Shown here in pieces: positions 34,111 to 41,486 of a stretch of 64,000 nt of DNA. The notes beneath the pieces were generated by a model. It was given only the letters and a program-made list of their open reading frames with translations. It did not search any database and was not told where the DNA came from. Both the position numbers and the translations under genes were made by a program. The stretch lies in IMG/VR virus record IMGVR_UViG_3300034407_002866, positions 23,135-87,134 of that record; one strand, given 5' to 3'. This DNA is from a virus. Every line of letters begins with the position of its first letter. The first letter of the stretch is position 1.

Positions 34111-34613
34111 TATTTTGCTATACATTCCGCCACAACATTAGCCTTATATTCTCCTCCAGGTAATGCTTTACCAACACCATATAATGCCTCTGAAGTTACC
34201 TTAAACCAAGTTGAGCCTGCAACTGTAAGATCGTATTCTGTATGATTTTCATATTCAATCTTTGCGGTTTCGTAACCGGCCATGCCAGCATCAGATGTAT
34301 TTGACACTTCTATTTCACCATCCCACGCAACCGCATCTGTTAATGATGGGCTACTGGAAAATGAATTCGGCCAAGAGATTTTAGCGGTGTAATAATCTGC
34401 AATGGACACGTCGTATCTAACGACTGGAAGTACACCGCCATCTGCTGGTAATGTACTTAATTCATCTGGTGTAGGGTTACCATAAACACCGGCTTTATCT
34501 GTATATATTGAGCATTTAGATGAAACATTACCTACAATTGGTGTTTCATTAGCAAAAGCAGCTGATGCTACAAAGATGCTAAGTGTACTTAAAGTTAATA
34601 ATTGTTTGAACAT
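34110..34613 (-). CDS. Secreted beta-rich protein with signal peptide
   Basis: 167 residues. Signal peptide MFKQLLTLSTLSIFVASAAFA. Mature sequence starts NETPIVGNVSSKCSIYTDKAG and ends YKANVVAECIAK, with two Cys about 125 residues apart that could form a disulphide. I recall the TLPADGGVLPVVRYDV pattern in other marine T4-like phages. Probably exported to the periplasm or surface. Confidence 0.75.
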   Translation of the reverse strand: MFKQLLTLSTLSIFVASAAFANETPIVGNVSSKCSIYTDKAGVYGNPTPDELSTLPADGGVLPVVRYDVSIADYYTAKISWPNSFSSSPSLTDAVAWDGEIEVSNTSDAGMAGYETAKIEYENHTEYDLTVAGSTWFKVTSEALYGVGKALPGGEYKANVVAECIAK

Positions 34614-34622
34614 ATGAATCTC

Positions 34623-35528
34623 CTATTGTTCGTTTTCGTATTGTGAGCGAACCATCGTATTGTGTTTAGCATCAGACGCTAAACTTTTCATTGCCCTTCT
34701 GTTATCTTGTATTATTGTGTCTTCAAGTATTACAGCATCAACATATTCCCCGCCTTGGATTGTTACTGTATAATAATTTTCAATTTTTTGATTTTGTGCC
34801 AATGAAGCTAGTACTCTTGTCTGCTCTGCCTCATTAACTAAATTGCCTATCGTATTTTTACCGCCTAATTTTTTTTCAAACCTAGATAATTTTTCTTCGG
34901 GTTCTTTTATTTCTTTCGCTTCTTCGTTTTCTTTTTTGTCATTCATAGAAAGATTTGCTTGCACCCATTCATCATAAAATGGGTCGCCTGCACTTAATGT
35001 TTCCATATTATTTAAATAATCTAATAAAGCTTGTTGAAAGCCAGGGCACGACGGATCGTACAAAGGATTTCCATAACACATCATTGCTTGTTCGTCTACA
35101 TCTAATTTATAATTATATATTACTGAAGGATTTTCTATGCGGCCTTCGCCTTCAACATTCATGGATCCATCGCCCCATTTAGTAGCATCAACATAAGGAA
35201 ACCTAACATATTTTTGAATGGTTCCACCAGGATTACCAGACCAATCATCAGTTTCTTCAAATATATAACCACCATCAACAGCATTTTTGTTTCTAACGTA
35301 AACTAAAGCATCCGTTTCTGGATTTTTTACCATCGTGTATCTATATGTTAATCCATGAACTTGAACTGTAACATATGGAGCGGCATGATTAGGGAGTATT
35401 TCTTCCATGCCCCAGGATAATCCGGCTATAGCCGCGTTATTAGTAACACCGTAGCTTGTGTCAGAGTAACAATAGGAGGAGGAGGATACCAACAGCGCCG
35501 CCGCCAAATAAAGTTGACTTTTCATCAT
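34623..35528 (-). CDS. Secreted protein with signal peptide, conserved in marine T4-like phages
   Basis: 301 residues. Signal peptide (MMKSQLYLAAALLVSSSSYCYS), beta-rich region 25-200 with a MMCYGNPLYDPSCPG Cys pair, then a charged helical region (KENEEAKEIKEPEEKL) and an ending strand block. The first 68 bases overlap the 3' end of the upstream gene in another frame, so this signal peptide and the neighbour's C-terminal Leu tract share DNA. Confidence 0.75.
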   Translation of the reverse strand: MMKSQLYLAAALLVSSSSYCYSDTSYGVTNNAAIAGLSWGMEEILPNHAAPYVTVQVHGLTYRYTMVKNPETDALVYVRNKNAVDGGYIFEETDDWSGNPGGTIQKYVRFPYVDATKWGDGSMNVEGEGRIENPSVIYNYKLDVDEQAMMCYGNPLYDPSCPGFQQALLDYLNNMETLSAGDPFYDEWVQANLSMNDKKENEEAKEIKEPEEKLSRFEKKLGGKNTIGNLVNEAEQTRVLASLAQNQKIENYYTVTIQGGEYVDAVILEDTIIQDNRRAMKSLASDAKHNTMVRSQYENEQ

Positions 35529-36039
35529 TTTCCAAATCCTTAAATGGGTTCATTGACTTGTTTTTTGACTTGTTGCCAGGTTGCTTATCTTTGTTTGCCT
35601 CCCAAGCAGCTCGAGCTTCCGGTCCAATCATTCCTTGATATGGGCAAGGAGTTCCTGCGTTCATCATAGCATCAAAAACTCTTTCATCTTGACACATCAC
35701 AGACACAGCAGCTACTTTCATACCCATGTCATATAACACTTTAGCATTTTTTAGCTTTTCGCAATTCATATCACGAACGGTTTTACCTGCGCTAATACCA
35801 AGAATTTGGGTTTGGACAGCACCAGATACACCAACAGTACACAAATCAGAATTTGAAGAATTTATAGAAGGTGAAATTGCTGAAGGTGGTGGAGATTTTA
35901 CAGTAGTGCTAGAAGTACTTGTACTGTTTACATCACTTGTATTTGTGTTATCAGTATAAATTACATCATCACCTACATCCTGTGCTAGCACGGACGTTGC
36001 CGCCAATAGCATTATTATAGTAAAAAGGTTTTTAAACAT
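35461..36039 (-). CDS. Exported protein with signal peptide and C-terminal Leu-rich anchor
   Basis: 192 residues. Signal peptide MFKNLFTIIMLLAATSVLAQ, a Ser/Thr-rich linker, then PSAISPSINSSNSDLCTVG ... GISAGKTVRDMNCEKLK ... MCQDERVF and a final GGGAVGILLLLLLL anchor. Four Cys in the core. First gene of the secreted block, behind a late promoter. Confidence 0.78.
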   Translation of the reverse strand: MFKNLFTIIMLLAATSVLAQDVGDDVIYTDNTNTSDVNSTSTSSTTVKSPPPSAISPSINSSNSDLCTVGVSGAVQTQILGISAGKTVRDMNCEKLKNAKVLYDMGMKVAAVSVMCQDERVFDAMMNAGTPCPYQGMIGPEARAAWEANKDKQPGNKSKNKSMNPFKDLENDEKSTLFGGGAVGILLLLLLL

Positions 36040-36071
36040 GTATTAATCCTATATTCATAACAATTGCCTTA

Positions 36072-36079
36072 TATTTATA
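36072..36079 (-). promoter_or_regulatory. T4-type late promoter TATAAATA
   Basis: Exact TATAAATA on the minus strand 33 bases before the secreted-protein block and immediately after the porin terminator. Confidence 0.75.
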
Positions 36080-36080
36080 A

Positions 36081-36108
36081 AAAAAGAGGAGCCTTAGCTC
36101 CTCTTTTT
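36081..36108 (-). terminator. Terminator after the porin gene
   Basis: Perfect stem GAGGAGC / GCTCCTC with a 4-base loop, extended by A and T tracts on both sides, followed by seven T residues on the minus strand. Closes the porin transcript. Confidence 0.9.
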
Positions 36109-36132
36109 GTCTATAAAAATAATTTTTAGTGT

Positions 36133-36933
36133 TTAAAACGCAAAGGATGCCGAAATTGTTGGGACAATTTCTTCAGAATTTAAGTTATAATCCACGCCAG
36201 ATTCTAATGACATGCCACCAAAAACATATTCATATGAACCACCAATATTTTGGGCCATATCATCAGCATCACCAGCAAGATATGCAGTAACACCAAATAC
36301 AGTTGCATCAGCTTCAAAGGCTGCTTTTTCTGCTGCTGAACCGTATGTTCCTGTTAGGCCAATTGATGCAATACTTAGGTCTGTAGTTGCACGTCCGCCA
36401 AGGACCCAATCTTCTGAATTGAAGTTATAATCTACAGATGCTTCTAAACCAATAGCATTTGCACCGACAGAGTACGCACCTTGTATGTTTTCGATATCAA
36501 TTACATCAGCAGTTACGTCAGTAAAGCCAAGACCAACTGTTGCGCCATAAGCATTAGCTATAATGCTTGTACCTAACGCAGGATCAAGTAGAGTCGCGCC
36601 AGTTTCGCCTTCAACAAAAACATTACCTTGTCTACCAAAGCTTATTGATGCAGCACCAACGGTTGTACCAACTGAATATTCGTCGAGAGTAATTGCATTG
36701 GATCCAGTGTCAATACCAAATTCCATAGACCCAAAAGCCAATCCGTTTACAGCAGAAACATCTAAATCTAAAGATGTTGTAGCGCCATAATTATTTTCAG
36801 GTGTTTCTGCAATTACCGTTTTAATTTCACCGCTAATACCAATATATGGTACATATGGCGTTTCGCTGGTTTCTTCTGCAAAAGCTGCAGAACCTGCAAA
36901 CACAATTGCAGCTGTTGTTAAAAACTTATTCAT
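36133..36933 (-). CDS. Outer-membrane porin
   Basis: 266 residues from the ATG at 36933 (GAGGAAA site upstream). Signal peptide MNKFLTTAAIVFAGSAAFAE, then repeated amphipathic beta strands with Gly/Ala/Asp turns (GISGEIKT, GSMEFGID, ASISFGRQG, GLTGTYG, LESGVDYN). It ends in SASFAF with a C-terminal Phe, the BAM recognition signature. Expected product: a beta-barrel pore in the host outer membrane, for solute uptake, receptor masking or superinfection exclusion. Confidence 0.85.
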   Translation of the reverse strand: MNKFLTTAAIVFAGSAAFAEETSETPYVPYIGISGEIKTVIAETPENNYGATTSLDLDVSAVNGLAFGSMEFGIDTGSNAITLDEYSVGTTVGAASISFGRQGNVFVEGETGATLLDPALGTSIIANAYGATVGLGFTDVTADVIDIENIQGAYSVGANAIGLEASVDYNFNSEDWVLGGRATTDLSIASIGLTGTYGSAAEKAAFEADATVFGVTAYLAGDADDMAQNIGGSYEYVFGGMSLESGVDYNLNSEEIVPTISASFAF

Positions 36934-36989
36934 TACATTTTTTCCTCTGTTATTTAAAATAATTGCAACGCTTCTGTTACTAGGTGCGT

Positions 36990-37274
36990 TGCCAACCCTC
37001 ACATACCTTTAGGCTGCTAATGCCATTTTTGGCGCTCTATTTGCGTTTGCATTTAGAAAGTTTGACCAATAACGCAGTCATCCGGTAAACTCCACTTCCA
37101 CTTCCACACCTGTCGATCCCATTTCAGCCCCATCAAAGATACACTGCCAACCGCAGCAGGCGATTTCGTTGGCTATGCCCAGAACAATGTTCCTGTTTAA
37201 ACAGTGTATCTATGGTGGAGCTGCCCGGTATCGAACCGGGGTCCAGTATGTGTCCACGTTGCTTCAACGCTTAC
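36990..37274 (-). ncRNA. ssrA: Circularly permuted two-piece tmRNA
   Basis: Ribosome-rescue RNA in the permuted order. Reading the minus strand: the acceptor piece starts near 37274, holds a T-arm (CCCGG-TTCGATA-CCGGG) and ends CAGCTCCACCA with CCA at 37215-37213. An 81-base intervening segment follows. The coding piece starts at 37131 with GGGGCTGAAATGGGATCGACA, the canonical tmRNA 5' end (first 20 bases are near-universal). GGGGCTG pairs with CAGCTCC (one G-U). The tag reads ANANRAPKMALAA then TAA (37050-37009). CACATAC in the acceptor piece (37246-37252) can pair with GTATGTG just after the tag (37000-37006). The exact outer ends are estimates. Confidence 0.9.
37132..37212 (-). other. Intervening segment of the permuted tmRNA
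   Basis: 81 bases between the two mature pieces. GATACACTG next to the acceptor end and CAGTGTATC next to the coding end are perfectly complementary (9 bp) and would extend the acceptor stem in the precursor. An inner GCCAAC/GTTGGC pair forms a second stem. Expected to be removed by host tRNA-processing nucleases. Confidence 0.8.
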
Positions 37275-37280
37275 TAATTA

Positions 37281-37309
37281 TATATAATCCATTGTAGTCC
37301 AAATGTCAA
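37281..37309 (-). promoter_or_regulatory. sigma70-type promoter of the tmRNA gene
   Basis: TTGACA, 17-bp spacer, TATATA on the minus strand, placing the transcription start about 7 bases upstream of the acceptor piece. Confidence 0.85.
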
Positions 37310-37360
37310 CTATTTATTTAAATAACTTAATGTGTTACTATTATGTTACTATTATGTTAC

Positions 37361-37429
37361 CTAAGCGCCATCATCCATTTCTTTAAAATCGTCTTCTTCG
37401 GTATCTTCATATAGATATTCATCATTCAT
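37361..37429 (-). CDS. 22-residue acidic peptide after kdsB
   Basis: ATG at 37429 overlaps the kdsB stop (ATGA). Reads MNDEYLYEDTEEDDFKEMDD followed by GA: half of the residues are acidic. Coupling and bias suggest a real micro-gene, but it could be chance. Confidence 0.45.
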   Translation of the reverse strand: MNDEYLYEDTEEDDFKEMDDGA

Positions 37430-38106
37430 TTGTTAGCTTCTTTCCATTTTTTAGCATCTTCTGGCGTGTTTATTTCTATTCCATTAAAGTCAGTTTGCAA
37501 TACTCCAATGTCAAATCCATTTTTAAGCCAGCGTATTTGCTCTAAAGCTTCGATACGTTCTTCTTTTGTAATCTCCATATTAGGATACATTTCCAATGCC
37601 CATCGTTTATATCCATATATACCTAGGTGGTGATCGCCATAACCAGTGATACCTCTTCCAAACCATAGACATTTATCACCTACTCTTACTAGCTTAACAG
37701 TGTTAGGATCATTCTGCAACTCAGAAGGCATTAATGCACACATAGTTGTAACAGTGTAGTTTTCCAAATGCCACTCAGTTTTTTCAATCATATGTTGAGT
37801 TACATCAGGCATATCACCTTGGACATTGATAAACTTATCATAATCATCAAAGAAAGAATTCTTAATAGCACCTGCGCATCGCGCTGTGCCATTTTCATAT
37901 TCACCTTCTTCAATCCAGCACTTGCTCGATCCAAATAAATTAAACACTCTCAGATCATCTGTAAGCACATATGTATCTAAACCTGACTTCTTGCACTCAT
38001 TATATACACGCTGTATCATGGGAACACCGCCAAGTAGAGTCAAAGGTTTACCTGGAAATCGTGTGCTTGCAAATCTAGCTGGTATTAATATTGCCGTTTT
38101 AGTCAT
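37426..38106 (-). CDS. kdsB: CMP-Kdo synthetase
   Basis: 3-deoxy-manno-octulosonate cytidylyltransferase: Kdo + CTP gives CMP-Kdo. 226 residues. N-terminal IPARFASTRFPGKPL (8-22) is the nucleotide-binding signature; NGTARCAG, NVQGDMPD, LGIYGYKRWAL and ERIEALEQIRWL follow in KdsB order. A little shorter than bacterial KdsB (about 245). Lies 138 bases downstream of kdsA. KdsC and KdsD are not seen and would come from the host. Confidence 0.93.
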   Translation of the reverse strand: MTKTAILIPARFASTRFPGKPLTLLGGVPMIQRVYNECKKSGLDTYVLTDDLRVFNLFGSSKCWIEEGEYENGTARCAGAIKNSFFDDYDKFINVQGDMPDVTQHMIEKTEWHLENYTVTTMCALMPSELQNDPNTVKLVRVGDKCLWFGRGITGYGDHHLGIYGYKRWALEMYPNMEITKEERIEALEQIRWLKNGFDIGVLQTDFNGIEINTPEDAKKWKEANK

Positions 38107-38115
38107 TTATTGATC

Positions 38116-38232
38116 CTAATTACTTGTGTCTTTACTATTATCTATTGCAATTTGCACAAGTAAATAAGGAATGTAAGAAATTGTTAACCAAACACTCCAA
38201 AATATACAATTCCATAAAATTATGTCAGCCAA
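38116..38232 (-). CDS. 38-residue membrane peptide with TTG start
   Basis: TTG at 38232 preceded by AAGGAG 8 bases upstream. Peptide is hydrophobic throughout (ADIILWNCIFWSVWLTISYI, then PYLLVQIAID and a polar tail). One TM segment. Located between kdsA and kdsB. Confidence 0.5.
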   Translation of the reverse strand: MADIILWNCIFWSVWLTISYIPYLLVQIAIDNSKDTSN

Positions 38233-38244
38233 TATATTATCTCC

Positions 38245-39024
38245 TTATTTACTAATAGCGATATTTATTTTTTTTATTTGTTTTACTACAGCTTCAAAAT
38301 TTTCTAATTTAAGCATATTTGGACCATCGCTTGGCGCGTCATCAGGCATAGCGTGGACTTCGAGGAAAAATGATTTGATCCCAAGAGCAGCCCCTGCATA
38401 AGAAAGGCTAGGCACGTAATCACGATTCCCACCGCTACTATCCCCCAATCCCCCGGGTTTTTGTACAGAGTGCGTAACATCAAACACAATATCATTATCA
38501 TAAGTGTTGAGCATGTAAATAAGACCAGTGTAATCAACAACGAGATTGTTATATCCAAAACTAGTACCTCTTTCAGTTATCCAAACTTCTTTTGCACCAT
38601 CACACTTGCTTAATACTCCCTTTACATCCCAAGGAGCCATAAATTGCCCTTTTTTGATATTTACAATTTTATCTGTAGCACAGGCTGCTTTGATTAAATC
38701 AGTTTGTCGACACAAGAACGCTGGAATTTGATAAACATCAACTGCATCTTTAAATTCCTTTTCAATCCTGGCAATCTGTACGACATCATGCACATCAGTA
38801 AGTGTTTTTACACCCAGTGTTACCTTTAGTGCAAGAAAGTCTGTTAATGTCGCATCCATACCTTGGCCGCGCTGACCGTTAGCACTACTCCGATTTGCTT
38901 TATCATAACTAGCTTTAAAGTAATATTCTATACCGTATTTGTCGCATACGCGTTTACACTCTTTAGCAATTTCTGCACTTTGTGCAAGTGTTTCGTGCTG
39001 GCATGGACCTGCAATAATTCTCAT
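38245..39024 (-). CDS. kdsA: Kdo-8-phosphate synthase
   Basis: Condenses PEP with arabinose 5-phosphate. 259 residues. FKASYDKANRSS (36-47), TDVHD, IPAFLCRQTDL, NIKKGQFMAP, TERGTSFGYNNLVVD and DVTHSVQKPGG are diagnostic (each well under 20 residues). Cys8 in IAGPCQ is the metal-ligand Cys of the metal-dependent class; metal-independent enzymes have Asn there. Its product, after dephosphorylation, is the KdsB substrate. Confidence 0.95.
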   Translation of the reverse strand: MRIIAGPCQHETLAQSAEIAKECKRVCDKYGIEYYFKASYDKANRSSANGQRGQGMDATLTDFLALKVTLGVKTLTDVHDVVQIARIEKEFKDAVDVYQIPAFLCRQTDLIKAACATDKIVNIKKGQFMAPWDVKGVLSKCDGAKEVWITERGTSFGYNNLVVDYTGLIYMLNTYDNDIVFDVTHSVQKPGGLGDSSGGNRDYVPSLSYAGAALGIKSFFLEVHAMPDDAPSDGPNMLKLENFEAVVKQIKKINIAISK

Positions 39025-39027
39025 TTA

Positions 39028-39330
39028 TTACTCTTTAATTTCAATGCTGCCAATACAACCAAACACAATACTAGCAACCGTACCAACATAAGGTATAAGT
39101 ATTGCTAAAACCCACAAAGTGTTAAGACCTGCATCACGCAAACGTTTTACAGTTACAGCAATAATTGCCCAAAGTGTTGCAATTAATGCAACCAATGCGA
39201 CAAGCGCCCCTAGTGCTCCGGAACCTTCTAGCATTGTCATAGCAATTACGATTGCTATTATGCCTACGATGTGTACTGCCCAAAATTCTTGGCGCTTTGC
39301 TACACCATTAAAATCAAAATATTTTTTCAT
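39028..39330 (-). CDS. DUF805 membrane protein
   Basis: 100 residues. MKKYFDFNGVAKRQEFW is the DUF805 start (F-x-GRaxRxEFW type). Three TM segments follow (IVGIIAIVIAM, ALGALVALVALIATLWAI, LWVLAILIPYVGTVAS), with VKRLRDAG between. Inner-membrane protein of unknown function. Overlaps the cupin stop by one base. Confidence 0.85.
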   Translation of the reverse strand: MKKYFDFNGVAKRQEFWAVHIVGIIAIVIAMTMLEGSGALGALVALVALIATLWAIIAVTVKRLRDAGLNTLWVLAILIPYVGTVASIVFGCIGSIEIKE

Positions 39331-39698
39331 TATTTTTTACCTTGTATTGATGTTCCGATAGTTCTTCGAACAATATCATCGTGATTAAATTCTGCCCAGT
39401 ATAATTCAAAGGCCACTCCGTCCTCAACCCCTTCAAACTGGTGGATCTTCCCAGGTTTAACTTGAGTGAAATCACCAGGACCAAGAATTGTTTCATCAAC
39501 CAAGCCAGCTTGATCTTCATCTTGCCATACCCTTACAATCATTTGACCAGATTCTACGTAAAACCCGTTCCATTTAAATTTATGTTCATGCTCTGAACAC
39601 TTATAACCTTTGTTAAATTCAATTCTATGAAATTCCAATACGCCATTTGCGTGAATGAGTTCTGTATTTCCCCAAATTTTTCCAGCTTTGATGCCCAT
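39330..39698 (-). CDS. Cupin-fold protein
   Basis: 122 residues. Two cupin motifs: FNKGYKCSEHEHKFKWNGFYVE (split as G..CSEHEH....FYVE, metal His) and GPGDFTQVKPGKIHQFE (PGD....PG..H). Similar to small mannose-6-phosphate isomerase-like or WxcM-like cupins. Near kdsA/kdsB, so a sugar-nucleotide role is plausible but unproven. Confidence 0.85.
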   Translation of the reverse strand: MGIKAGKIWGNTELIHANGVLEFHRIEFNKGYKCSEHEHKFKWNGFYVESGQMIVRVWQDEDQAGLVDETILGPGDFTQVKPGKIHQFEGVEDGVAFELYWAEFNHDDIVRRTIGTSIQGKK

Positions 39699-39725
39699 GT
39701 ATTTCTCCTAATAACAAATTCGCAA

Positions 39726-39751
39726 ATAAAAAAAGGCTAACCGTTGGCCTT
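39726..39751 (-). terminator. Terminator after the glycine-zipper gene
   Basis: Minus-strand hairpin AAGGCCAA / TTAGCCTT with one mismatch and a 3-base loop, followed by a T-rich run. Lies about 35 bases past the stop of the gene at 39784. Confidence 0.65.
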
Positions 39752-39783
39752 CGCGGGTTTATTACGCAACCACCCGAATTTAA

Positions 39784-40290
39784 TTAATCCAAAGATGGCT
39801 GGATTAAAACAGTTTGACCTAAAGTATAACGCTTAGTAGTTTCTTGAGTATAAGTATAACCGTTATACTCGTAACTGATATTGTATTTATAGATTGTTGG
39901 TTCATTTACAGTTTTTTGTATTGACTCACATTTTTGCTCAACGCGGTATCCAACTATTTCCTGTACACGTTTATTAGATGCTCTATTAGCGCCTAGAATA
40001 GCTCCTAAAACCGTCGCGGCGTCTTTTCCGCTACCATTACCAAACTGATTTCCAATAACTCCGCCTATAATTGCTCCGGCAAAAACATCGCCATCAGAAC
40101 CGCCGCCAGGTATCACGCGTTCTTGGTAAATAGGAACATCAACATCATAGCAGTTATTGTCATAGCGTGTTACATAATTATTTTTATAAACTGGATCTAC
40201 TGATGTGATAGTAGCATAATTATTTGAATTACCTGCAAAAGAAAGTACAGGCAAGATTGATATTGCACAAGCTGTGATTACGATTTTCAT
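39784..40290 (-). CDS. Glycine-zipper 2TM surface-antigen-like protein
   Basis: 168 residues. Signal peptide MKIVITACAISILPVLSFAG. Central GAIIGGVIGNQFGNGSGK ... LGAILGANRA is the glycine-zipper 2TM domain of Rickettsia 17-kDa antigen/SlyB-type proteins. Flanks contain two Cys and a Tyr-rich C-terminus (YKYNISYEYNGYTYTQE). Probably outer-membrane associated. Under an early promoter at 40311. Confidence 0.82.
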   Translation of the reverse strand: MKIVITACAISILPVLSFAGNSNNYATITSVDPVYKNNYVTRYDNNCYDVDVPIYQERVIPGGGSDGDVFAGAIIGGVIGNQFGNGSGKDAATVLGAILGANRASNKRVQEIVGYRVEQKCESIQKTVNEPTIYKYNISYEYNGYTYTQETTKRYTLGQTVLIQPSLD

Positions 40291-40310
40291 ATTGATTCTC
40301 CTTATAATTA

Positions 40311-40339
40311 ATATTAATCTATAATGAACAAAATGTCAA
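40311..40339 (-). promoter_or_regulatory. Early sigma70-type promoter
   Basis: TTGACA, 17-bp spacer, TAATAT on the minus strand, overlapping the last codons of the YkuK-like gene and feeding the glycine-zipper gene. Confidence 0.78.
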
Positions 40340-40815
40340 TAGAAACTATTAGCAAAATGATCTGCGCCGGAAATTGCAGCCAAAACATTTGGTTTTAATT
40401 TAACTCTATTTTCTGAAAGGCCAGTAACTCCTAATACATATCCTGCGGCTTGATGTGCAACGCAATTAGAACCGTAAAGCGGATTTGTATTAACATCAAG
40501 ATGTATTTCCACATCAAACTCATCAATGAACGGAATTAATTGAGTATATAATTCGCAAGATTTCATTACTTCATTCATTAATCTCAAAGATGGTCTGTTT
40601 TTTCTTACATCATAATCTCTTTCAATAGACCTGTGCTTAAATACTTTGCATCCGCTCCGCCCATTCATATGTACTACACAAACGGATGCGTATTTTGCGT
40701 GCCAAACTCCATTTTTATTAAAACGAACGGAATCAGTTCCAATGTATATTTTAGTATTTTGATCTAAAGAATACAATAAATTGACCAAATCTTCAATTTG
40801 GTTTTTATTTAACAT
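40336..40815 (-). CDS. YkuK-like RNase H-fold protein (DUF458)
   Basis: 159 residues. IYIGTDSVRF (23-32) has the first catalytic-type Asp of an RNase H fold. EIHLDVNTNP (about 103-112) and ISGADHFANS supply the later acidic positions. The pattern HLDxNxNxxxGSNxVxxxAxGYVxGxTG fits DUF458/YkuK. Possibly an RNase H-like nuclease in phage RNA metabolism. Confidence 0.82.
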   Translation of the reverse strand: MLNKNQIEDLVNLLYSLDQNTKIYIGTDSVRFNKNGVWHAKYASVCVVHMNGRSGCKVFKHRSIERDYDVRKNRPSLRLMNEVMKSCELYTQLIPFIDEFDVEIHLDVNTNPLYGSNCVAHQAAGYVLGVTGLSENRVKLKPNVLAAISGADHFANSFY

Positions 40816-41047
40816 TATTAATTTTCCTATTAGAAATGTATGCGCCAGCTGGCTTTTTCATTGCTTCCATTAATTCGTAAAACATTTTTGCTGACATTAC
40901 AACAAATTCCATTTTGTCTTTTTTATTATTGTATTGTTGAATGTAAACTTCTTGGTCATCTAAAAAAACTTTTATATCTTCGTATAGACCGCAATCATCA
41001 AGGACTGTTATGATCGATTCGTCAAATTCAATTTCATTAGTAAACAT
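40805..41047 (-). CDS. 80-residue hypothetical protein
   Basis: Acidic beta-alpha protein (FDESIITVLDDCGLYEDIKVFL, in part) with an MSAKMFYELMEAMKKP helix near the end. Overlaps the next gene by 11 bases and the previous by one. Function unknown. Confidence 0.68.
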   Translation of the reverse strand: MFTNEIEFDESIITVLDDCGLYEDIKVFLDDQEVYIQQYNNKKDKMEFVVMSAKMFYELMEAMKKPAGAYISNRKINNVK

Positions 41048-41229
41048 CAGTTATTATTTTTTAGTTTGTTTTTAGCTTCTTTTTCTTCTTTTATTAATTG
41101 CATTTGCTTAATTTGTTTTATTTCTTTACGTCTAATACGGGCTGCTATAGATTTTTTAATACGAACAGCCTTTGGTTTTGGCTTTTCAACTATTTTATCT
41201 TCATCGGGTTTAATTTTTGCATGTAGCAT
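41047..41229 (-). CDS. 60-residue basic protein
   Basis: Lys/Arg/Ile/Glu-rich helix (KKSIAARIRRKEIKQIKQMQ). Likely disordered to helical, perhaps nucleic-acid binding. One-base overlap with the next gene. Confidence 0.6.
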   Translation of the reverse strand: MLHAKIKPDEDKIVEKPKPKAVRIKKSIAARIRRKEIKQIKQMQLIKEEKEAKNKLKNNN

Positions 41230-41246
41230 ATCGTACCTCTTTAAAG

Positions 41247-41474
41247 TTAAGTTTTGATTCCTATTGTGTTTAACATGTGTTTTGCCATTGTAGTATCGTC
41301 AACAAGTATATTATCTAATTCTTCAGCTATCATTTTCATTATGTCATCAGTATAAAATTTGTAATCTTCGCTTTCATCACCCGATTCAGCAGAAATCGGA
41401 AATGTTACAAAGCCATCTTTATCTTCAAGCTCTTTAATTACTTCTAAAATGAGTTTCCATTCTTCTTCTGACAT
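41247..41474 (-). CDS. 75-residue acidic protein
   Basis: MSEEEWKLILEVIKELEDKDG..., acidic, helix-strand-helix by eye. Located between Dps and the basic gene. No family recognised. Confidence 0.65.
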   Translation of the reverse strand: MSEEEWKLILEVIKELEDKDGFVTFPISAESGDESEDYKFYTDDIMKMIAEELDNILVDDTTMAKHMLNTIGIKT

Positions 41475-41486
41475 AGCAAATCTTAT

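Noticed and set aside
36934-37002. 23-codon N-terminal extension of the porin frame
   Set aside because: It overlaps the 3' end of the tmRNA coding piece and would hide the signal peptide; the ATG at 36933 has its own ribosome site.
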